NCBI RefSeq assembly: GCF_002814095.1
Contig: NZ_CP021915.1
Span: 62,001 to 126,000, forward strand
DNA length: 64,000 bases
Direction of reading: 5' to 3'
From: Sagittula sp. P11
Lineage (GTDB): Bacteria > Pseudomonadota > Alphaproteobacteria > Rhodobacterales > Rhodobacteraceae
In this document: one piece after another, positions 7,685 to 15,286 of the stretch
Numbering within the stretch: position 1 is the first letter of the stretch
How the letters are laid out: each line of letters starts with the position of its first letter
Notes under the pieces: generated by a model
Database searches by the model: none
Told to the model about the DNA's origin: nothing
The model's input: the letters and a program-made list of their open reading frames with translations, nothing else
Translations under genes and position numbers: made by a program

Positions 7685-8838
7685 CAATCCAGATCCTCCA
7701 ATGTGAACTCCATGAATTCGTTCTCGACCATGCGGGCCGCGGCCTGGGCCAGTTGCGCGGCACTGAGCGGCCGGGTCCGTGCGGCTTTCAGGCGAATGCG
7801 TGCGGCCATCAGCCGGACTAGTTCGGCGCGGGCATAGGTATTGAGCGCCATGCTCTCCTGGAGGTCCTCGGTGCCGCCGATCCGGGTGACGATGTCCTGG
7901 ACGCGCAAGGCGGCTTGCCGGATGGCGGTGGGGGAATTGCTGCCGTAAAAGGCGGCCCCGAATCCGCTGAGCGAGAGATGGGCATTGGCGAGAAGCGCAG
8001 GGTCGATCGTGCCGAGCGCCTCGATGCCACCGATCCGCGCGAGGTAGAGATTGTAGCGTTCGGGGATGACCCTGACGTAGTGCCGGGTCTCCTTGAAGGG
8101 CGGTACGCCGCCATATTCGAACACCCGGCCCGGACCGGCGTTATAGGCCGCGAGCGCGTTGACGATGTTGCCGTCAAAGGTGGCGAGCTGCGCCGCGAGG
8201 TAGCGCGCGCCGCCTGTCACCTGCAGGTAGGGGCTTTCATAGTATTCCGGGTTGATACCGAGATCGCTCGCGGTGCCCGGCATGATCTGGGTGAGGCCGA
8301 AGGCGCCCACAGGCGAGCGTGCGCCGATGGAGAACCGGCTTTCCTGCCAGATGAGCGCCTGCAGGAGGGCGCGCCATTGCACGACGGAAAGACCGGCCCG
8401 CCCGACCCCGGGTTGCCCGTGGGTCTCCTGGGCGACCCGGATGATCAGCTGCTCGATGTTTTCGGCCGCATCCCCGAACATACCCGCGCCGCCCGGATTG
8501 GGATCGACATCGCCGGAGCCATAGACCGCCTCCGCGGACCGGTCCGGATCGCTGCCGCCACCCTCGAGGTCTGCGACCATGCCCGGCAGCCCCTGGCCAC
8601 CGAAGCTCGTCTGCGCGTCGAGGATGGCGCGCAGCGTGGCGAGCTGTTCCCGTTCGATCTCGGTCAGCAACTCTTCGACGATGAGTTTCTCACGCTGGAC
8701 GGCGAGGTCGGCGTCCCGGTCGCCCGTCTCGACGATATCGCGGGCCGTCAGCCCGGAATCGTTGGTGGGAACGCCCTGGGCGAGCGCGGCTGCCGACAGG
8801 AGAGCCGCCAGGAGAATATGTGCGACCCTAGACCTCAA
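7684..8838 (-). CDS. Lytic transglycosylase with VirB5-like ends (VirB1-like)
   Basis: A 384-residue exported protein. A signal peptide ends at ALAQG. A helical N-terminal region (EELLTEIEREQLATLRAIL) comes before the lytic transglycosylase domain at about residues 140-270, with the catalytic glutamate in WQESRF, the GAFGLTQIMPGTA motif and ALAAYNAGPGRV. The C-terminal 90 residues (from about LQESMALNT) align by eye with the VirB5 C-terminus, including the shared ending FMEFTLEDL. It would cleave peptidoglycan to make room for the secretion channel. A TTG start is used, inside the end of the lipoprotein gene; no ATG is near. Confidence 0.85.
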   Translation of the reverse strand: MRSRVAHILLAALLSAAALAQGVPTNDSGLTARDIVETGDRDADLAVQREKLIVEELLTEIEREQLATLRAILDAQTSFGGQGLPGMVADLEGGGSDPDRSAEAVYGSGDVDPNPGGAGMFGDAAENIEQLIIRVAQETHGQPGVGRAGLSVVQWRALLQALIWQESRFSIGARSPVGAFGLTQIMPGTASDLGINPEYYESPYLQVTGGARYLAAQLATFDGNIVNALAAYNAGPGRVFEYGGVPPFKETRHYVRVIPERYNLYLARIGGIEALGTIDPALLANAHLSLSGFGAAFYGSNSPTAIRQAALRVQDIVTRIGGTEDLQESMALNTYARAELVRLMAARIRLKAARTRPLSAAQLAQAAARMVENEFMEFTLEDLD

Positions 8839-8995
8839 CGCCGTCTTCCGCGTTTCCGATGGGTGTGAAGATGCAATCCGGCTCGGCGCGGTAGAGCGAG
8901 GCGCGGAAGGCGAAACAGTTGGCCTTGGGTTCGCGATATTCGGCGCAGGAAGAGAGAACGCCGAGCGCGGCGAGGAGGATAAGGGGTCGGATCAT
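8828..8995 (-). CDS. Small lipoprotein in the VirB7 position
   Basis: A 55-residue protein with a textbook lipobox (VLSSC) after a short hydrophobic signal (LILLAALG). It would be cut and lipidated at cysteine 17, leaving a 39-residue mature lipoprotein with two more cysteines. Its ATG overlaps the virB4 stop as ATGA, and its end overlaps the transglycosylase start by about 11 bases, so translation is coupled on both sides. VirB7 proteins are tiny outer-membrane lipoproteins that anchor VirB9, and no other gene in the operon fits that role. Sequence similarity to known VirB7 is not evident. Confidence 0.75.
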   Translation of the reverse strand: MIRPLILLAALGVLSSCAEYREPKANCFAFRASLYRAEPDCIFTPIGNAEDGVEV

Positions 8996-11367
8996 GAGAG
9001 CCTCCAGAAATCAGGTCTGTCGCGGTAGTCGGGGCCGGTGAGGGCCTCGCCCTTCTCCATGCCGCCGAGGATGGTGAGGAGGGGGCCGAGGGCGGAGAAG
9101 TCGGCGTCGACCACCACGGAGCCGCTGTCGTCGCGGATGAGGGCGAGACGGCTGTCGCTGCCGGTGTTCAGGAGCACGTCGAGCTCTTTCTCGAAGAGGT
9201 TCAGCATCGCGTAGTCCGAGGCATGGGCCCGGATGTTGGGGAGCAGGATCTGGGTTGGCACCGCCTCGACGATGGTCTTGCCGGTCCGCGTGCGTTCGAG
9301 CTGGCTCGCATATTGCGTCATCATCACCGCGACGGTGTTCTGTTTTCGGGCGGTCACCAGCCAGTTCGAGAGCCGTTCGGCAAAGTATGGGTTGTCGAGC
9401 GCCTTCCATGCCTCGTCGATCACGATGATGGTGGGGCGACGGTCCTCGATCTCTCGCTCGATCCGGCGGAAGAGATAGGAGAGTACCGCCATGCGTTCCT
9501 TTTCGCTCTCGCTGTCAAGAATACCGGTCAGGTCAAACCCCACGACATCGCCATCAAGGGAGAAGGTGTCCTCGAGGCTCTGGCCGAAGATCCAGCCGTA
9601 GCGGCCATCCTCCGTCCATTCGAGGAGCCGTTGGTGCAGGTCGCCATTGTCGTCGGTCGAGACAAAGAGCGAGGCGAAGTCCTTCCAGTTCCGCAAGGCC
9701 GGGTTGGTGGCTGTGGCGTTCTGGCGGACCACCTCCTGGATGCGGTTGGTCTGGGCCGGGGTCAGGGGCTTGTCAGAGCGATAGAGGAGCGAGGCGAGCC
9801 AATCCGAGAGCCAGGCGGTGCCGCGCTCATCGATTTCGGTCCAGAGCGGGTTGAGACCGGTCGTCTGTCCCGCCTTGATCGAGGCGTAGCGCCCACCATT
9901 GGCGCGGACGGCCATCTCCATCCCGAGCCGATAGTCAAAAACGAAGATGCGGGCGCCGACGCGCCGGGCCTGAGTCATCAGAAAGGCCGAGAGGACCGAT
10001 TTACCAGAACCGGGACGGCCCAGGATCAGGGTATGCCCGCTGGTCGGTTCTTTCTCTGGCGAGCCCTGTTCGTGATAAGAGAAACGATATGCGCTCTGTT
10101 CCGGCGTCGGGAAGAGCGTGATCTCCTGGCCCCAGGGCAGCTGGTGTTTCTCCTTGCCGAGCTGGGTGCGATGAAGTGCTGCGAAATCCGCGAAGTTGCG
10201 GTTGGTAACGGCGCTGGCGCGCACCCGCTTCGGCTGGTTGCCCGGATGCTGGCTGAAGTAATGCGATTTCGCGGCCATCCGCTCGCCGATCATCTTCACG
10301 CCTTCGGCGGCCGCGGCGTTCACGATCTCGGCCCCGAGGGTTTGCAACTCGTCGAGGCTGTCGCAGAAGACGGTCACCACCATGTGGTGCTCACCGAAGC
10401 TCTGGCGTTTGGCCTCAAGATCATCATGCGCGATGTCGAGTGCCTCTAGGAGCGACAGAGCGGCGTCTTGCGAGGCTTGCATCTGGCGCTTCTGGCGTTT
10501 GATCCGGCCCGCCATCAGGTTCGAATTGATCGGTGTGAAGGAATGGGTGACGATCATGTCGACCGGCAGGTTCAGCATGTCGAACATGGTGCAGGTGGTA
10601 CCTTCGGCATATTCGCCGATGGTGAAGCTCTTACCGAAGCGATGGCCGACCACGCCGTCAGAGAGCTCGAAATGATCTTCCAGAAACGTCACGCGAGTAT
10701 TGGCAACGTTGTAGGCCAGAAACCCGTAGCGGTTTGCGGGATAGAGCGGCAGTTCGCGGCCGGTGTTGAGCGCACCGAGGAACCCGACCAACTCGCCAGA
10801 GGTCGCCGTGAGGATGCGGGGCTTGAGTTCCGCCAGGCCGGAGTTGAAGACCCCGACCGCCTCCTTGAGGCGTCTGAGCCGTTTCGCGGTCTCTTCCTTG
10901 AATCGCTCCGGTGCGGAACGGTTCACGAAGCCGAGGAAGCTTCTGGGCGGTGGGCGCTGGATGATTGTGAGTGTGAGGGTCTTGTCCCGGAGACCTGCCG
11001 AGGCCAGCTTTGCGCGCCAGGCATCATCCACCGCCGCCGCGAAGCCGTCCCCCTTGACCGGGAGCAGGTCCGGGGTGATCGACTTCGAGACCTTGTGCAC
11101 GTAGTAGCTGAACTCGGGTCCCAGCTGCGCGATGATCCGGGCGAAGAGCGCCGTCACCTTGTCGAGATAGGCATCGTCCGTCGTGTAGCTGTTGACCCCG
11201 CTCAGCCGAACGCATTGTAAGAGTTCGTTGACCCGGGTCCGGACCGTATGGTCGTCGACCAGGCTGACATAGGGCAGCATATGCGCGAGGCGTTTCTCGC
11301 GGGCATACCAGTCTGGCATGAGGGTGCGTTCATCGACGGTCTCGTCCAGGGCTTCACTATGGCGCAT
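8992..11367 (-). CDS. virB4: VirB4/CagE ATPase of the type IV secretion system
   Basis: A 791-residue protein, the usual VirB4 length. The N-terminal CagE/TrbE domain (about 1-380) contains MFDMLNLPVDMIVTHSF. The ATPase half holds Walker A GRPGSGKS near 450-457 and Walker B IIVIDEAWKAL near 647-657, followed by TARKQNTVAVMMTQ, all intact. VirB4 is the largest energy module at the cytoplasmic face and is the usual family marker for conjugation systems. It overlaps virB3 upstream by 11 bases and the small lipoprotein downstream by ATGA. Confidence 0.96.
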   Translation of the reverse strand: MRHSEALDETVDERTLMPDWYAREKRLAHMLPYVSLVDDHTVRTRVNELLQCVRLSGVNSYTTDDAYLDKVTALFARIIAQLGPEFSYYVHKVSKSITPDLLPVKGDGFAAAVDDAWRAKLASAGLRDKTLTLTIIQRPPPRSFLGFVNRSAPERFKEETAKRLRRLKEAVGVFNSGLAELKPRILTATSGELVGFLGALNTGRELPLYPANRYGFLAYNVANTRVTFLEDHFELSDGVVGHRFGKSFTIGEYAEGTTCTMFDMLNLPVDMIVTHSFTPINSNLMAGRIKRQKRQMQASQDAALSLLEALDIAHDDLEAKRQSFGEHHMVVTVFCDSLDELQTLGAEIVNAAAAEGVKMIGERMAAKSHYFSQHPGNQPKRVRASAVTNRNFADFAALHRTQLGKEKHQLPWGQEITLFPTPEQSAYRFSYHEQGSPEKEPTSGHTLILGRPGSGKSVLSAFLMTQARRVGARIFVFDYRLGMEMAVRANGGRYASIKAGQTTGLNPLWTEIDERGTAWLSDWLASLLYRSDKPLTPAQTNRIQEVVRQNATATNPALRNWKDFASLFVSTDDNGDLHQRLLEWTEDGRYGWIFGQSLEDTFSLDGDVVGFDLTGILDSESEKERMAVLSYLFRRIEREIEDRRPTIIVIDEAWKALDNPYFAERLSNWLVTARKQNTVAVMMTQYASQLERTRTGKTIVEAVPTQILLPNIRAHASDYAMLNLFEKELDVLLNTGSDSRLALIRDDSGSVVVDADFSALGPLLTILGGMEKGEALTGPDYRDRPDFWRLS

Positions 11368-11635
11368 AGCTGTCGCCCCCGTGGATGGACCGGTTCCGCG
11401 TCGGCGGCGTCTCCTGCAACGCCGTCATCATCACGTCGATGAAACGCGGATCCCAGTCAGCCGCTTTCCAGAGAACCGGATAGAGCACCGCCGCGATGCC
11501 CAGGACAACCAGGTGCTGCACCCAGACGAACAGCAGCACAGAGCCGAAGAGCCAGACCATGGCATACATGATCGGCAGGCCGAGGAGCTTCGGCGGGCGT
11601 ACGAGGCCCAGAAAGAGCGGCGATCGTTCGGCCAC
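11357..11635 (-). CDS. virB3: VirB3 inner-membrane protein
   Basis: A 92-residue protein beginning with the family-typical LFLGLVRPPKLLGLPI, followed by two closely spaced hydrophobic helices (MVWLFGSVLLFVWV and LVVLGIAAVLYPVL), then WDPRFIDVMMTAL, the expected VirB3 C-terminal motif. It works with VirB4 in pilus biogenesis. A GTG start is used; the gene lies 12 bases after virB2 and overlaps virB4. Confidence 0.92.
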   Translation of the reverse strand: MAERSPLFLGLVRPPKLLGLPIMYAMVWLFGSVLLFVWVQHLVVLGIAAVLYPVLWKAADWDPRFIDVMMTALQETPPTRNRSIHGGDSYAP

Positions 11636-11647
11636 GTTCGCCTCCTC

Positions 11648-11938
11648 TCACGACCCGAAGACGGCGGCAACGATGGTCGGCGCGGCCGCAACACCCGCGA
11701 TGCCCACCAGCACCCAGAGGGCTTGGCGCAGATCGATGATGTTGAAGAACCAGCTGAGGAACACGCCGAGGACCGCGAGGGTGGCGATGACGACTCCAAG
11801 CGGTCCGGTCAGCGCGTCCACGATGCCCTGAAGCAAGCTCTGAATCGGTGAGAGGTCGATGCTCTGGGCCAGGGCCGGTTCTGCCGCAACGATGAGGAGA
11901 GCGGCAAGGGTGATCAGGGATTTCGTCAATGGCTTCAT
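11648..11938 (-). CDS. virB2: VirB2 major pilin
   Basis: A 96-residue prepilin. The signal peptide (SLITLAALLIVAAEPALA) is followed by the mature pilin with two hydrophobic helices (LGVVIATLAVLGVFLSWFF and LWVLVGIAGVAAAPTIVAAVF) separated by a short polar loop NIIDLRQ. This is the family layout of the conjugative pilus subunit. The start overlaps the virB1 stop as ATGA. Confidence 0.93.
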   Translation of the reverse strand: MKPLTKSLITLAALLIVAAEPALAQSIDLSPIQSLLQGIVDALTGPLGVVIATLAVLGVFLSWFFNIIDLRQALWVLVGIAGVAAAPTIVAAVFGS

Positions 11939-12615
11939 GGGGACGCTCCTTCCAGCCGGTTGAAGACGGCCAGCACCCGCTGGACGTGGTTTTGGGTTTC
12001 TCGGTAAGGGGGAATGCCGGAATGCTCGCGCACGGCGTCGGGCCCAGCATTGTAGGCGGCCAGCGCAAGACGAGCATCGCCGAACTCCGTCAACATCAGG
12101 GCGAGGTAGCGCGCGGAGCCATCGAGGTTCTGCCGCCAGTTGTTGGGATCAACGCCAAGCGCACGGGCGGTGTCAGGCATCAACTGCCCGAGACCGACCG
12201 CCCCGACATGGGAGACGGCGTTCGGATTGTACGCACTCTCGATCTCTATATTGGCGCGATAGAGGTGGAGCCAGTCCGTGACTGTGATATCGGCTGCACG
12301 GAGCCCAGGGTGGCTCGCGTAGCGCAGTCCGGTCTCCTCGATCGCGGCGAGGATATCCGGGCGTGGTGTGAGCGCGCGAGGGGCCAAGGCCGCGATGCGC
12401 ACCCCTTCACGTCCCTCGGAGCGGCTTTCTTCGCCCAAGATGCGCAACCCGTCTGAGGTCGAGCCAACGCCGACCCCGTCATTGTAGTTGCGCGCGAACC
12501 GTTCCTGGGGGCGTGACGGCGAAAGAGAGCCGTCCCCCGCCATCACCAGGACCATGTCTGCCGATGCCGGGAAGCCCAGGGAGGAAAAGAAAAGGAGGCT
12601 AAGCCCGGCTGGCAG
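11935..12615 (-). CDS. virB1: VirB1 lytic transglycosylase
   Basis: A periplasmic transglycosylase that opens peptidoglycan for the secretion apparatus. The catalytic domain covers the C-terminal half: glutamate in NIEIESAYNPNAV, then GAVGLGQLMPDTA and LALAAYNAGPDAV. The start is a problem. A good signal peptide (LSLLFFSSLGFPASA) lies upstream of the first in-frame ATG (base 12555), yet no ATG, GTG or TTG opens it in that frame. The nearest possible initiator is CTG at 12615, which overlaps the upstream gene and is used here. The alternatives are a start at 12555 without a signal peptide, or a programmed frameshift from the upstream gene. Confidence 0.82.
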   Translation of the reverse strand: MPAGLSLLFFSSLGFPASADMVLVMAGDGSLSPSRPQERFARNYNDGVGVGSTSDGLRILGEESRSEGREGVRIAALAPRALTPRPDILAAIEETGLRYASHPGLRAADITVTDWLHLYRANIEIESAYNPNAVSHVGAVGLGQLMPDTARALGVDPNNWRQNLDGSARYLALMLTEFGDARLALAAYNAGPDAVREHSGIPPYRETQNHVQRVLAVFNRLEGASP

Positions 12616-13063
12616 CCATCTCTTCGCTGGAGAGCTTGTGAACCGTCCGCTTGCCCTCTTCCAAGGGCACGTCGGCGTGTGAGAAACCGATTCCTTGCAG
12701 GAAGGAGATGACCCCGGTGACGGTCTTGATTTCGCGGATCTTGATGTCGTTGCGCGAGGTCCGGGTCCTGGCCGTAACCAGAAGTTTCTCGATTCCGTCG
12801 TCGCTGACGGCGCGCATGATCCAGACCCCATGCCAGTTGGGGCCTTTCTTGAAGGCGTCTTCCTTGCAGACAACTTCGACGCGATAGCCGCTGGCGACCA
12901 GATCGCGGAATCTGGGTTCGGTGACCACATTCGGGGCTTCTTTTTCTAGGTCCATCACCCGGATCACGTTCTCCAATAGGGCGAATGACCGGGCTTCAGG
13001 TGTTGAAGCCAAGTCATACGATGATATAGTATTGACGCACAAGATAAACTTTTGATGCGACAA
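12599..13063 (-). CDS. Hypothetical protein at the head of the virB operon
   Basis: Up to 154 residues, no signal peptide, with mixed strands and helices (LVASGYRVEVVCKEDAF, GVWIMRAVSDDGIEKLLVTARTR, EIKTVTGVISFLQGIGF). No family is recognised. The longest reading starts with TTG; an ATG at 12955 (MDLEKEAP) is the alternative and would leave an AT-rich stretch upstream free for a promoter. Its 3' end overlaps the virB1 signal-peptide region, so it is co-transcribed with virB. It may be a regulator or accessory protein of the operon, but nothing in the sequence shows this. Confidence 0.6.
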   Translation of the reverse strand: MSHQKFILCVNTISSYDLASTPEARSFALLENVIRVMDLEKEAPNVVTEPRFRDLVASGYRVEVVCKEDAFKKGPNWHGVWIMRAVSDDGIEKLLVTARTRTSRNDIKIREIKTVTGVISFLQGIGFSHADVPLEEGKRTVHKLSSEEMAASRA

Positions 13064-13099
13064 GCGTATTCTTGCTCAATTAACGAATAGACAGTTCCC

Positions 13100-13420
13100 A
13101 TGCATTTGATCAAGAAAATATGGGGTTTAGACGCCCTCAGGTTGTGCGTGTCGGCCATGACACAAGCTATACTTATGGTCGCGTGCCTTGCGGGCGAAGC
13201 CTTCGCCACGTCCTGTTTGCCGCCGCCCAGGCCGTTCGTGCCGAGCGATTCCGAAGTCGCGCGGGACTATGCCGATCTCATCCGCAGCGACTTTGAACTC
13301 TACATCCAGGACATCCAAAGCTACTTTCGGTGCCTTGAAGTTGAGCGCGCCCGGGCGTTCGAAGAGGCGCGGGAGGTGAGCCAGGACTACGGGCGTTTCC
13401 TGGAGTTGATGGACGAGTGA
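13100..13420 (+). CDS. Small secreted hypothetical protein divergent from the virB operon
   Basis: 106 residues. A basic start, then the hydrophobic stretch AILMVACLAGEAFA ending in a probable cleavage site before TSC. The mature part is mostly helical and acidic (VARDYADLIRSDFELYIQDIQSYF, ERARAFEEAREVSQDYGRFLELM) with two cysteines. A second Met at base 13157 would give a tidier signal peptide. It is transcribed away from virB, separated by only about 36 bases. Function unknown; export and position suggest an accessory role in conjugation. Confidence 0.6.
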   Translation: MHLIKKIWGLDALRLCVSAMTQAILMVACLAGEAFATSCLPPPRPFVPSDSEVARDYADLIRSDFELYIQDIQSYFRCLEVERARAFEEAREVSQDYGRFLELMDE

Positions 13421-13531
13421 ATTGGCCGCGACCTTTTCGAAGGGCCGCCGTCTTGTGATAACCGTCCGTATCGGCGGCGAGCAATTCGGAGTCTCTATCA
13501 TCAAGTAAATACCCATTATTCACTTTTTAGA

Positions 13532-13550
13532 TAATCTATAAAGTAGATTA
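13532..13550. promoter_or_regulatory. Palindrome upstream of the Xre gene
   Basis: TAATCTA and TAGATTA, perfect 7-base arms around TAAAG, in an AT-rich stretch (13500-13550) in front of the Xre-type regulator. It is likely an operator or part of a promoter region. Confidence 0.4.
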
Positions 13551-13554
13551 GCCC

Positions 13555-13575
13555 TGTCACAAGAGGTTTGTGACA
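13555..13575. promoter_or_regulatory. Palindrome one base before the Xre start, containing its ribosome-binding site
   Basis: TGTCACAA and TTGTGACA, perfect 8-base arms around GAGGT. The only Shine-Dalgarno-like bases for the GTG start (AGAGG) lie in the loop and arm. The element could be a protein-binding operator for self-repression or an RNA hairpin that limits translation. Confidence 0.5.
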
Positions 13576-13576
13576 C

Positions 13577-13834
13577 GTGGCGAAAACGATCAGGAGTTCG
13601 GGACATGAGGCACTTCGCGACGCTTTGATTGCGGCGCGGAAGGTGGCTGGTTTAACGCAGGCGGAGCTCGCTTTGCGTCTGAGATGTCACCAGTCCTTCG
13701 TCGCCCGTCTGGAAAGCGGAGAGCGTAGGGTCGACGTGGTTGAGTTGATCGTACTCGCTCGTGCTCTGCAGATCGATGCGGTTACGCTATTGGCGGCAGC
13801 CGAGGCGGCGACGGAACTCGATCACCGGATTTAG
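13577..13834 (+). CDS. Xre-family helix-turn-helix regulator
   Basis: An 85-residue single-domain Cro/CI-type DNA-binding protein. Residues about 14-70 form the five-helix HTH_3 domain: [23 protein letters not shown], then the recognition helix [21 protein letters not shown] and [13 protein letters not shown]. There is no partner toxin next to it and no effector domain. A GTG start sits one base after a perfect palindrome, so autoregulation is likely. It may control the conjugation genes to its left; this is inferred from position only. Confidence 0.85.
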   Translation: MAKTIRSSGHEALRDALIAARKVAGLTQAELALRLRCHQSFVARLESGERRVDVVELIVLARALQIDAVTLLAAAEAATELDHRI

Positions 13835-13975
13835 GACGAGGCGATTGGCTTGTCGCCTCGGACGGTATGACGAGATCAAGCCCCGGTGGGACCGAAGGGC
13901 AATGATAAAAACGAATTGTTATGGGGCGCTGCGATGCACGGTCTTTGGTACAGGTTTGGCGCAGAGGCAAACGGC

Positions 13976-14722
13976 TCAGTAATTCACCTGCTCGAACCCG
14001 TAATTGCCCTCGTAGTCGCGCCAGTCGACGAAGACCGAGCGGTGATAGATGGAGGGACAATGATCGCCCCAACGTTCCAAGCCGACATGGGCCTCGGGCA
14101 ACGCCGCGACGGACGAACGAGACCAGGAAAAATCGCCCTGGATTCCATAGGTGCCGATAAGGACGGATTCGTAACGGCTGCAATCGCTGTCACGGGACTC
14201 GTTTTGGCGTGCGTAACGCACATCGTAGACACGGATAGAACGGACGAAATTGAAGTCCGGTCCACTAATGTCGATGTCTGCGCGGTCCTGGATCAGATGC
14301 AATGCGAACCCGTCAGGATGGGGTAGGGGGTGGACACCTTGCGACCGCAGGACGACGGGCAAGAGGGTGTCAGCTTTCTCGGGGTCAGATTCCGCAAGGC
14401 TCTGAGGCAGAGGAGCAGCGTTGGAGAAGAGGATGTCAAAGACACGCGGAGTGCGACCGGGACCGTCTTCAGGTTTGAAGGAGGCCCCCATGGGGCAACG
14501 CCAGATCTGCAGCGGGGGCTCGACAGGCCACGGCGTGATCCGGCGGATGAACTCTGCACGCGCCCGGGAGCAGGGCTCTGATGCCGGCCAGCCGCCGGAG
14601 AGGCAGAGTAGGATGGCGCAATCGATCGGGTAGGTCTGGGCCGACGCATTGGTCGAGGCGCCGAAGAGGGAAGCCGTGCTCACAATCGTTGCGAAGGCAA
14701 AATGACGAAGAAAACTGCGCAT
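13976..14722 (-). CDS. TrbM-like secreted protein
   Basis: A 248-residue exported protein with signal peptide FATIVSTASLFGASTNASA. The first part of the mature protein (IDCAILLCLSGGWP..EPCSRARAEFIRRITPWP, then WRCPM) has the spaced cysteines and LCLSG motif seen in TrbM/KikA proteins of conjugation systems. The rest (about 90-248) is longer than TrbM and unassigned, with strands such as FVRSIRVYDVRYARQNE and two more cysteines. It supports this flank belonging to the conjugation module. The TrbM link rests on the N-terminal motif only. Confidence 0.65.
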   Translation of the reverse strand: MRSFLRHFAFATIVSTASLFGASTNASAQTYPIDCAILLCLSGGWPASEPCSRARAEFIRRITPWPVEPPLQIWRCPMGASFKPEDGPGRTPRVFDILFSNAAPLPQSLAESDPEKADTLLPVVLRSQGVHPLPHPDGFALHLIQDRADIDISGPDFNFVRSIRVYDVRYARQNESRDSDCSRYESVLIGTYGIQGDFSWSRSSVAALPEAHVGLERWGDHCPSIYHRSVFVDWRDYEGNYGFEQVNY

Positions 14723-14847
14723 GACGAGGAACTCAGTCGGCTGACGGTCGAATCTGCACCCTGCAATAATATACTATTGTTTGGGGGTCAATTTGTCTGT
14801 CGCTATTATTCCGCCGATCGCACATGGAGCGACTATTATGAGATCGT

Positions 14848-15084
14848 TCACCCGCGCGACAGCTTTTCCAGGAAGCGTGTTACCTCATCCGAAGTAACGG
14901 CCTGTGCAGCTGCAAGCATGTCCGGGCGCAGAGGTGGATCGATGTGGTCTGCGGTGCGGGCGGCGCCGATCCAGAGGATCGACAGCTCGGACGTGTTCCA
15001 CCGATAAACCCAGCCAACCGTCCGGTTGATGCGACTACAGATCAGTCGAGCGACCGGAGCCGCTTCTTCCTTGTTAACACTCAC
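14848..15084 (-). CDS. Hypothetical protein, 78 residues
   Basis: A small protein with GTG start and no signal peptide. The composition looks protein-like (VARLICSRINRTVGWVYRWNTSELSILWIG, then MLAAAQAVTSDEVTRFLEKL). The first part could form a short beta sheet and the last a helix. It stands alone between the TrbM-like gene and the hairpin that marks the end of the conjugation-type region. No family recognised; the call rests on composition and on its fit between neighbours. Confidence 0.45.
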   Translation of the reverse strand: MSVNKEEAAPVARLICSRINRTVGWVYRWNTSELSILWIGAARTADHIDPPLRPDMLAAAQAVTSDEVTRFLEKLSRG

Positions 15085-15180
15085 TGGTTCTTGTGTACCT
15101 TCATTTTTTCTTAAGGATTGATTGGCTGCAAGAGCGTCTCGCTACGCACCGGCCGTATCCGATCCTAGCCCGGTGAAAGA

Positions 15181-15207
15181 GGCGGCATCGGCAAAGCCGA
15201 TGCCGCC
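15181..15207. terminator. Strong GC hairpin at the junction of the two regions
   Basis: GGCGGCATCGGC and GCCGATGCCGCC, perfect 12-base arms around AAA. There is no run of T on either side, so it would be a weak intrinsic terminator at best; another role (replicon or element boundary) is possible. It lies in the 200-base gap between the last conjugation-side gene and the first catabolic gene. Confidence 0.45.
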
Positions 15208-15286
15208 AGAGGTTCGCCCACAGGGAGGAGGTAGAGGGCGAAATTCAAATGATTTCAATGTTTTGTTGCTAGTCGCATAACGCGTC

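Noticed and set aside
9223-10449. A 408-codon plus-strand frame opposite virB4
   Set aside because: Antisense shadow of a well-supported ATPase gene.
13021-13100. Candidate promoters between virB and the divergent secreted-protein gene
   Set aside because: Several TTGATG/TTGAGC-like boxes exist, but none has a good -10 partner; the start codon on the minus side is also unsure.
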